NCBI GenBank assembly: GCA_036265435.1
Contig: DATAPB010000022.1
Coordinates: 1-10,095 of the forward strand
DNA length: 10,095 nucleotides
Direction: 5' to 3'
Source of the DNA: DASUPK01 sp036265435
GTDB lineage: Bacteria; Actinomycetota; Thermoleophilia; Solirubrobacterales; 70-9
The notes below the pieces were generated by a model that searched no databases, was not told where the DNA came from, and saw only the letters and a list, made by a program, of their open reading frames with translations. Of this stretch, positions 1 through 3,850 are shown piece by piece (the first letter of the stretch is position 1; every line of letters starts with the position of its first letter). A program made the translations under genes and the position numbers.

Positions 1-227
1 GAGTCGGGCTCCTCGAAGCCGGCGATCATGCGCAGCGTCGTGGTCTTGCCCGAGCCCGACGGGCCGAGCAGTGTGAAGAACTCGCCCCGCTTCACCTCCA
101 GATCGAGCTTCTCGACCGCGACGACGTCGCCGTAGCGCTTGCTGACCCCGACCAGGCGAATGTCCGGAGCGTCGCCGCCCGGTCCCGGGCCGGGCTCTGT
201 CTCACTGCTTGCGGCCGTGGCGGCTAC
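1..227 (-). CDS. ABC transporter ATP-binding protein, PotA-like (5' end only)
   Basis: This is the N-terminal 75 codons of an ABC ATPase; the rest lies beyond the left edge. The conceptual translation reads DIRLVGVSKRYGDVVAVEKL, then GEFFTLLGPSGSGKTTTLRM, then IAGFEEPD. The Walker A motif GPSGSGKT spans about residues 55-62, with the lysine codon at 47-45. The opening strand and the FEEPD stretch resemble spermidine/putrescine or iron importer ATPases (PotA/FbpC type), which energise a membrane permease from the cytoplasmic side. The open frame runs back to a stop near 391 but has no ATG, GTG or TTG ahead of the ABC domain. A strong Shine-Dalgarno (GGAGAAGGAG, near 234-244) sits 6 nt before an in-frame GTA at 227-225, so I place the start there. 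This would be either a noncanonical start or a mutated GTG. Family assignment is firm; substrate and exact start are not. Confidence 0.85.
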
Positions 228-233
228 CGCCGG

Positions 234-248
234 CTCCTTCTCCTCGAG
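234..248 (-). promoter_or_regulatory. Strong ribosome binding site of the ABC ATPase gene
   Basis: Read on the minus strand this is CTCGAGGAGAAGGAG, which contains two overlapping Shine-Dalgarno cores. The last G lies 6 nt before the in-frame GTA at 227-225. This is ideal spacing and the main reason for placing the start there, although GTA is not a normal initiator. Confidence 0.55.
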
Positions 249-353
249 CGATCGGGGCGTCGGATGTGCGCACCGTATAACGCTGACCGGTGCGGACGTT
301 AGGTATATCCGAGCCGAACCCTGCCTCGCTAGGCCGGGGTGGCCAATCTTTGC

Positions 354-373
354 CGGGAAGCTTGTACTTCCCG
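354..373 (-). terminator. Hairpin after paralogue A
   Basis: A perfect 7-bp inverted repeat (CGGGAAG and CTTCCCG, 6-nt loop) begins about 17 nt after the stop codon of paralogue A. There is no T-run, as is common for GC-rich actinobacteria. It probably separates A from the downstream ABC ATPase gene. Confidence 0.45.
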
Positions 374-389
374 ACCGCGACTGTTGGTC

Positions 390-980
390 CTAGAACCCGG
401 GGTAGTACTTGCCCGTGAAACCGAGGGGCTTGCGCTTCTTCTTGCGCCAGCGCGGCCCGGAGCCCTGGTTCCAGCGGTCGCCGCCCGACGAGGTGTCGAA
501 GCGCTTGCCCGCGATCACCATGTAGGCGTGGCTCGCATTCCCGTAGACGGTGATCCAGCGCCCCTTGCCCGGCATGCCCCAGCTCTGAGCCAGGCCGCCG
601 GAGGTCATCGGGCTCGCCAGCAGCCCTGCAGCGTGCAGGACATAGCTCACGGCGCCAGAACAGTCGTAGCCCGAGTCGAAGAACGTCCGGTGACCGCCGC
701 CCCAGACGTAGGGAAGGGTGTGGATCGAGTTCGCCGCTGCGATCGCCGCCTGGATCTGGGCCGGCGCGTCCGCTGGAGCGACGACGGTGCCGTCCTTGCG
801 GATCTTCGCCTTGCCCGGAGGCCCGACGGGTGCCGGGGTGGGCGTGGTCGTCGTGGTCGTGCCGCCGGGCGGCCCGGACCCGCCGGTCTGCGCAGCCGCC
901 GGCACGGCGATCGCGAGCACGCACAGAGTTGTGGTCCCCGCCAATGCGAGGCGACGCCTGCGGCTAAGTGTCTGTCGCAT
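390..980 (-). CDS. Paralogue A: secreted NlpC/P60-like putative peptidoglycan hydrolase
   Basis: The protein has 196 residues. Residues 1-30 form a signal peptide (Arg-rich start, hydrophobic core, VPAAA before QTGG). A Gly/Pro/Thr-rich linker with six consecutive Thr follows (about 31-58). The globular part (about 70-196) contains YVWGGGH, then YDCSGAVSYVLHAAG with the likely nucleophile Cys107, then SHAYMVIAG with the likely catalytic His151, and ends with GSGPRW and a basic tail. The Cys-then-His order and the DCSG motif match the NlpC/P60 papain-like fold, whose members cut peptide bonds in peptidoglycan outside the cell. No separate wall-binding domain is visible. The ATG start has the Shine-Dalgarno AAAGGAG 9 nt upstream. 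A cyclic di-AMP riboswitch precedes it, and two close paralogues (B, C) lie upstream on the same strand. The third catalytic residue and the real substrate are unknown. Confidence 0.85.
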   Translation of the reverse strand: MRQTLSRRRRLALAGTTTLCVLAIAVPAAAQTGGSGPPGGTTTTTTPTPAPVGPPGKAKIRKDGTVVAPADAPAQIQAAIAAANSIHTLPYVWGGGHRTFFDSGYDCSGAVSYVLHAAGLLASPMTSGGLAQSWGMPGKGRWITVYGNASHAYMVIAGKRFDTSSGGDRWNQGSGPRWRKKKRKPLGFTGKYYPGF

Positions 981-989
981 CCAACAGTT

Positions 990-996
990 CTCCTTT
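990..996 (-). promoter_or_regulatory. Ribosome binding site of paralogue A
   Basis: AAAGGAG lies 9 nt before the ATG at 980 and just 3' of the conserved riboswitch end (GCAGGC). It is perfectly complementary to CTCCTTT inside the aptamer (1037-1031). Confidence 0.75.
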
Positions 997-998
997 GG

Positions 999-1130
999 CG
1001 GCCTGCGGGGTTAGCTGACGGGCTAGCGCTAAAGGAGCCTGCGCCCCCACCCTTTCCGGTGAGTTCGCCCCAGTATTTGGTTCCCCCGCTCCCAGCACCA
1101 CGTGGTGTTGGGACTCGGCGTAACTGGCGC
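999..1130 (-). promoter_or_regulatory. Cyclic di-AMP (ydaO/yuaA-type) riboswitch of paralogue A
   Basis: The minus-strand leader carries the hallmark blocks of the ydaO/yuaA aptamer in order: GCCGAGTC, a hairpin made by TCCCA/TGGGA arms, AGCGGGGGAACCAA, GGGGCGAACTC, and the strongly conserved 3' block CCGTCAGCTAACCCCGCAGG. This aptamer binds cyclic di-AMP and is known upstream of cell-wall hydrolase genes in actinobacteria and Bacillus, where ligand binding generally lowers expression. The 3' end lies a few bases before the Shine-Dalgarno, so control could act on translation, transcription, or both. Edges are approximate. The same element precedes paralogue B but not C. Confidence 0.9.
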
Positions 1131-1133
1131 GGG

Positions 1134-1163
1134 ACCTTACCAAACGTGAAAGAACGTTTGCAA
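1134..1163 (-). promoter_or_regulatory. Promoter of paralogue A, with CGTTTG motifs
   Basis: Minus-strand TTGCAA (1163-1158) and TAAGGT (1139-1134) are separated by 18 nt. They would place the transcript start near 1127, exactly at the 5' edge of the riboswitch. Between the two hexamers is a perfect 7-bp inverted repeat (CAAACGT at 1141-1147 and ACGTTTG at 1154-1160). A further CGTTTG lies at 1172-1177. The layout suggests an operator. Confidence 0.5.
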
Positions 1164-1234
1164 TCGACAACCGTTTGTTAGTGCTTACCCGCACGATCTC
1201 TGGGATTCGACGCCTGCGGCGCCCTCCCTGCCCG

Positions 1235-1256
1235 GCTCGAATGTCCTCTTTCGAGC
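1235..1256. repeat. Small inverted repeat between A and B
   Basis: GCTCGAA (1235-1241) and TTCGAGC (1250-1256) form a 7-bp perfect dyad with an 8-nt loop. It lies between the terminator-like hairpin of B and the promoter of A. Its function is unknown; it could be a second part of the terminator or an operator. Confidence 0.35.
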
Positions 1257-1274
1257 TCCGAGATGCCCCACGCG

Positions 1275-1311
1275 GCGACGCGGCCCGGGGAGAAGGAACG
1301 GGCCGCGTCGC
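1275..1311 (-). terminator. Strong hairpin after paralogue B
   Basis: A perfect 13-bp GC-rich inverted repeat (1275-1287 with 1299-1311, 11-nt loop) lies about 30 nt after the stop codon of B. No T-run follows on either strand. It is the likely transcription end of paralogue B, or an mRNA 3' stabiliser. The 981-1339 gene-free stretch thus holds the A leader, the A promoter and this hairpin. Confidence 0.55.
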
Positions 1312-1339
1312 GCGCTGGGGATGGGAGGAGAGGCCTTGA

Positions 1340-1924
1340 TCAGAGACCGGGGGAGAAGCGAGTGGAATATCCCCCCGCAGTGCGAGCCGTGGTCCGCCAG
1401 CGCGGGCCGCTGCCCTGGCTGAGCGGATCGCCCGCCTGCGAGGTGTCGAAGCGAAGTCCCGCAACGATCATGTAGGCGTGGCTCGGGCTGCCGAAGACGG
1501 TGATCCACGAGCCGATGCCGGGCGCTCCCCAGCGGGTGCCGAGTGCGCCGGAGACCATCGGCCGGCGGAGCAGGCCCGCCGCGTGCAGCACGTAGCTGAC
1601 CGCTCCGGAGCAGTCGTAGCCCCTCGCCTTGAAGCTGCGGTGGCCGCCGCCCCAGATGTAGGGCTTCATGCGGATCCGATTCGCCGCGTTGATCGCCTTC
1701 CGGACGGGCCGCGGAGCGCCGGCGGGCGCGGTGGCCGAACCGTCGGGGTTGAGGACCGCAGTCGTCCCTGACGGCCCTGGAGTTGTCGTCGTGGTGGTCG
1801 TGCTGCCGGGGGGCCCCGCCCCGCCGGTCTGAGCCATCGCCGGCACCGCGCCCGAGAGCGAAGCGACCAACAGCAGCCCTGCCAGTCCCACCCTCCTGCC
1901 TCTGCTGTGTGTGTCTGACCGCAA
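1340..1924 (-). CDS. Paralogue B: secreted NlpC/P60-like putative peptidoglycan hydrolase
   Basis: The protein has 194 residues and the same plan as paralogue A. A signal peptide ends near VPAMAQ (about 31). A linker with seven Thr in a row (42-48) follows. The core contains YIWGGGHRSFKARGYDCSGA with Cys105, then SPSHAYMIVAGLRFDTS with His149, and the conserved GSGPRWR near the C terminus. The family is NlpC/P60-like, so export and peptidoglycan cleavage are inferred. The start is TTG at 1924, chosen because GAAGGAG lies 6 nt upstream and the first residues then form a normal Arg-rich signal-peptide start. Its leader carries a cyclic di-AMP riboswitch almost identical in layout to that of A. 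An 82-nt block over the active-site Cys is identical to C, including synonymous positions. Confidence 0.85.
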   Translation of the reverse strand: MRSDTHSRGRRVGLAGLLLVASLSGAVPAMAQTGGAGPPGSTTTTTTTPGPSGTTAVLNPDGSATAPAGAPRPVRKAINAANRIRMKPYIWGGGHRSFKARGYDCSGAVSYVLHAAGLLRRPMVSGALGTRWGAPGIGSWITVFGSPSHAYMIVAGLRFDTSQAGDPLSQGSGPRWRTTARTAGGYSTRFSPGL

Positions 1925-1930
1925 ACCGTT

Positions 1931-1937
1931 CTCCTTC
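1931..1937 (-). promoter_or_regulatory. Ribosome binding site that sets the TTG start of paralogue B
   Basis: GAAGGAG lies 6 nt before the TTG at 1924-1922. It can pair with CTCTTTC inside the aptamer (1978-1972) using one G-U pair. Confidence 0.7.
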
Positions 1938-1940
1938 GTC

Positions 1941-2075
1941 GGCCTACGGGGTTAGCTGACGGGCTGGCGCTGAAAGAGCCTGCGCTTCCACCCTCGGTGG
2001 ATTCGCCCCAACTGCTTTGGTTCCCCCGCTCTCGTCCCGCCGTAGCGGGGACGAGATTCGGCGTCTGGTCGGCGC
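1941..2075 (-). promoter_or_regulatory. Cyclic di-AMP (ydaO/yuaA-type) riboswitch of paralogue B
   Basis: The minus strand shows ACGCCGAATC, a hairpin with CTCGTCCC/GGGACGAG arms, AGCGGGGGAACCAA, TTGGGGCGAATCCACC, and the 3' block CCGTCAGCTAACCCCGTAGG. These match the conserved blocks of the ydaO/yuaA cyclic di-AMP aptamer. The core is nearly the same as the leader of A, while the P2-like hairpin differs in sequence but keeps its pairing. This supports a selected RNA structure rather than a simple recent copy. The 3' end abuts the Shine-Dalgarno. Edges are approximate. Confidence 0.9.
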
Positions 2076-2077
2076 GA

Positions 2078-2105
2078 AACCTAGCAGACCATCCGGAGCT
2101 GTGAG
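2078..2105 (-). promoter_or_regulatory. Promoter of paralogue B
   Basis: TAGGTT (2083-2078) fits the actinobacterial TAnnnT -10 and places the transcript start near 2071, at the 5' edge of the riboswitch, just as in gene A. CTCACA (2105-2100), 16 nt upstream, is a plausible -35 with 4 of 6 consensus bases. It lies inside a perfect palindrome. Confidence 0.45.
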
Positions 2106-2118
2106 CAGGCGCTCACAG
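2099..2118. promoter_or_regulatory. Palindromic operator candidate at the paralogue B promoter
   Basis: Perfect 8-bp arms CTGTGAGC and GCTCACAG flank AGGC. The arms contain TGTGA and TCACA, the half-sites bound by Crp-family regulators, but with an 8-bp spacer instead of the usual 6. The site overlaps the likely -35 of paralogue B. Confidence 0.4.
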
Positions 2119-2168
2119 AACCCCCGGAACGTGCGGGAGGAGGCTGCTGTCGGCTTCGCGATCAGGTC

Positions 2169-2186
2169 GCGGCCGCGAGCGGCCGC
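2169..2186 (-). terminator. GC-rich dyad after paralogue C
   Basis: Two GCGGCCGC octamers separated by GA form a near-perfect dyad about 55-70 nt after the stop of C. No T-run follows. It is a possible terminator of C. The rest of 2119-2168 and 2187-2241 shows no feature I can support. Confidence 0.3.
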
Positions 2187-2241
2187 CTCGCAGAACCGCT
2201 CGGGCTTCGCCCTCGCTCATCGTGGTGCGGCCTGGTGGCCG

Positions 2242-2832
2242 CTACAAACCCTGCCAGTGGCGGACGGCGAAGCCCGCGCCGGTGCGCAGGGTGTAGCGCC
2301 AGCGCGGGCCGCGGCCCTGGTCGATCCACTCGCCGCGTGGCGAGGTGTCGTAGCGCAGGCCCGCGATCACCATGTATGTGTGGGTCCGGTTGGCGTAGAC
2401 CGTGATCCAGCTGCCCGGCCCCGGCGAGCCCCAGTAGGCGAGTTGCCCGGAGACGAGCGGCGAGCGGAGCACTCCGGCGGCGTGCAGCACGTAGCTGACC
2501 GCTCCGGAGCAGTCGTAGCCCCTCGCCTTGAAGCTGCGGTGGCCGCCGCCCCAGATGTAGGTCTTGCGGTGGAGCTTGTTGGCGGCCTTGATCGCGCGGA
2601 CCACCGGAGCGGGAGCCCCGGCCGGGACGCTGGCCTTGCCGCCGGGGAGGATCGTCGCGAGGTTCGTCGGGACCGCGGGCTCGCCCACCGGCGCGCCGGG
2701 GACCGGCGCCGTGGTGGTCGTGTCAGTGGTCGTGCCGGTCTGACCCGCCGCCGGGCTGGCGGTGATCAGCGCGGCGGCAAAAAAGGCTCCTGCCAGCCCG
2801 AGCCGGCGGCCTTGGCGTGATCGACGAGACAG
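2242..2832 (-). CDS. Paralogue C: secreted NlpC/P60-like putative peptidoglycan hydrolase, CTG start
   Basis: With the CTG start at 2832-2830 the protein has 196 residues, equal to paralogue A. The first in-frame GTG, at 2688, would remove 48 residues. Those residues form a clear signal peptide (SRRSRQGRRLGLAGAFFAAA, then LITASPAAG before QTG) and a Thr-rich linker, just as in A and B, so the longer form is surely the real one. The Shine-Dalgarno GGAGGAGGG (2849-2841) lies 8 nt before the CTG, and the upstream frame has no ATG, GTG or TTG before a stop. The core has YIWGGGHRSFKARGYDCSGA with Cys108, NRTHTYMVIAGLRYDTS with His151, and GRGPRWR. No cyclic di-AMP riboswitch precedes it. It is divergent from the dehydrogenase gene. 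Function is inferred as for A and B. Confidence 0.82.
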   Translation of the reverse strand: MSRRSRQGRRLGLAGAFFAAALITASPAAGQTGTTTDTTTTAPVPGAPVGEPAVPTNLATILPGGKASVPAGAPAPVVRAIKAANKLHRKTYIWGGGHRSFKARGYDCSGAVSYVLHAAGVLRSPLVSGQLAYWGSPGPGSWITVYANRTHTYMVIAGLRYDTSPRGEWIDQGRGPRWRYTLRTGAGFAVRHWQGL

Positions 2833-2840
2833 CGTGGAAT

Positions 2841-2849
2841 CCCTCCTCC
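2841..2849 (-). promoter_or_regulatory. Ribosome binding site that decides the CTG start of paralogue C
   Basis: GGAGGAGGG is an excellent Shine-Dalgarno, 8 nt before the CTG at 2832. No canonical start codon is in frame at any workable distance. Confidence 0.65.
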
Positions 2850-2895
2850 GGTTCCTTCCTGATCGGTTGGAACTGGGCTCCTCCTTGAGCGAAAG

Positions 2896-2924
2896 ACCGT
2901 ATCAGAGCAGGGGTTTTGTGTGAG
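2896..2924 (-). promoter_or_regulatory. Candidate promoter of paralogue C
   Basis: CTCACA (2924-2919) and TACGGT (2901-2896) are separated by 17 nt. The -35 is the same hexamer proposed for B, and TACGGT fits TAnnnT. It would give a leader of about 55 nt without a riboswitch. A GTGTG/CACAC dyad (2918-2922 and 2935-2939) overlaps it in the region shared with the divergent gene. Confidence 0.35.
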
Positions 2925-2959
2925 CGGCCCTTAACACACGTCCAGCCGGGCGGGTCGGA

Positions 2960-2965
2960 TAGGTT
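2960..2965 (+). promoter_or_regulatory. -10 element of the dehydrogenase gene (leaderless start)
   Basis: TAGGTT fits TAnnnT and lies exactly 6 nt before the GTG start codon at 2972, so transcription would begin at or next to the start codon. No convincing Shine-Dalgarno is present. The -35 is not clear. Confidence 0.45.
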
Positions 2966-2971
2966 GGCTCC

Positions 2972-3778
2972 GTGGAACTCGCGGGGAAGAGGGTGCTGCT
3001 CAGCGGCGCAACCGGGGGACTCGGCCGCGCGATCGCGGTCGAGCTGGCCGGGCACGGAGCCTCCCTCGTCCTCAGCTCGCGCAAGAGCGAGGAGCTCGAT
3101 CGCCTCGCTGAGTCGCTTCCCGGGCCCGCGGACCGCCATGTGCCGGTCGTAGCGGACCTGGCAGAGCCGGGGGCCGCAGAGGAGTTGCTCGAGCGTGCGG
3201 GCGACCTCGATGGACTCATCGCGAATGCCGCCCTGCCGGCCACCGGCCGTCTCGAGCACTTCAGCTCGGACGAGGTGCAGCGGGCGCTGCGGGTCAACTT
3301 CGAGTCGCCGATCCTGATGGCTCGCGCGCTCGGCCCGAAGCTGGCCGAGAAGGGAGAGGGCCACCTGGTCTTCATTGCATCGCTCGCCGGGAAGGTGGGA
3401 TCCCCCCGCTCGTCTCTCTACAACGCCACCAAGTTCGGGCTGCGAGGCTTCGCGTTCGGGCTGCGCGAGGACCTCCATCCCCACGGCGTCGGCGTCTCGG
3501 TCGTCTCACCCGGCTTCGTGCGGGACGCGGGGATGTTCGCCGACTCCGGGGCGAAGCCGCCCCCGGGTCTGGGAACCACCACCCCGGACAAGGTGGCGGA
3601 GGCGGTGGTGCGGGCAATCCGGGAGGACCGCAACGAGATCACCGTCGCGCCGCTGCGCCAGCGCCTCGCGGTCGAGTTCGGCCATCGCCACCCGGAGTTC
3701 GCGGCCCGCGTCCAGCGCCGAGGTGGGGCTGACAAGATCGCCGACGATCTCGCGGCGGGCCAGGCAGACAAGCGTTAG
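2972..3778 (+). CDS. Short-chain dehydrogenase/reductase (SDR family)
   Basis: The 268-residue protein is a classical SDR that uses NAD(P) to oxidise or reduce an alcohol/carbonyl group in the cytoplasm. The cofactor glycine motif is SGATGGLGR (11-19), with an Arg/Lys-containing SSRKSEE after strand 2 that suggests NADP preference. ADLAEP (61-66) is the adenine-ring Asp region, and IANAAL (84-89) stands for the NNAG motif. Asn109, Ser137, Tyr150 and Lys154 (YNATK) form the catalytic tetrad, and SPGFV (179-183) is the PG motif. The length is typical. The GTG start at 2972 is supported by the TAGGTT element 6 nt upstream and by the protein beginning just before the first strand. The hydrolase gene follows 72 nt later on the same strand, but it has its own strong ribosome site. 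The substrate cannot be told from sequence. Confidence 0.92.
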   Translation: MELAGKRVLLSGATGGLGRAIAVELAGHGASLVLSSRKSEELDRLAESLPGPADRHVPVVADLAEPGAAEELLERAGDLDGLIANAALPATGRLEHFSSDEVQRALRVNFESPILMARALGPKLAEKGEGHLVFIASLAGKVGSPRSSLYNATKFGLRGFAFGLREDLHPHGVGVSVVSPGFVRDAGMFADSGAKPPPGLGTTTPDKVAEAVVRAIREDRNEITVAPLRQRLAVEFGHRHPEFAARVQRRGGADKIADDLAAGQADKR

Positions 3779-3829
3779 GATCCTGCGCGCGTCAAGGATT
3801 GGCGCCCGGCGCGACGAGGGACGCGCGGC

Positions 3830-3844
3830 AAGGAGAGAGAGGAG
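3830..3844 (+). promoter_or_regulatory. Ribosome binding site of the secreted hydrolase
   Basis: AAGGAGAGAGAGGAG is a purine-rich, multiply registered Shine-Dalgarno with its last GGAG 6 nt before the GTG at 3851. It fixes the start and contrasts with the leaderless genes on either side. Confidence 0.7.
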
Positions 3845-3850
3845 CGGTTC

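Noticed and set aside
1030..1037. AAAGGAG on the plus strand that looks like a ribosome site.
   Set aside because: It is the complement of a segment inside the minus-strand riboswitch and is not followed by a credible gene.
339..1181. 280-codon plus-strand frame opposite paralogue A and its riboswitch.
   Set aside because: Antisense shadow; it crosses a conserved riboswitch and a coherent gene on the minus strand.
2779..2784. Run of six A/T that might be a terminator U-tract.
   Set aside because: It encodes Phe-Phe in the signal peptide of paralogue C and no stem precedes it.
2723..3484. 253-codon minus-strand frame across the dehydrogenase gene and the start of paralogue C.
   Set aside because: It covers the classical SDR gene in antisense and the signal-peptide region of C in another frame; the protein has no recognisable features.
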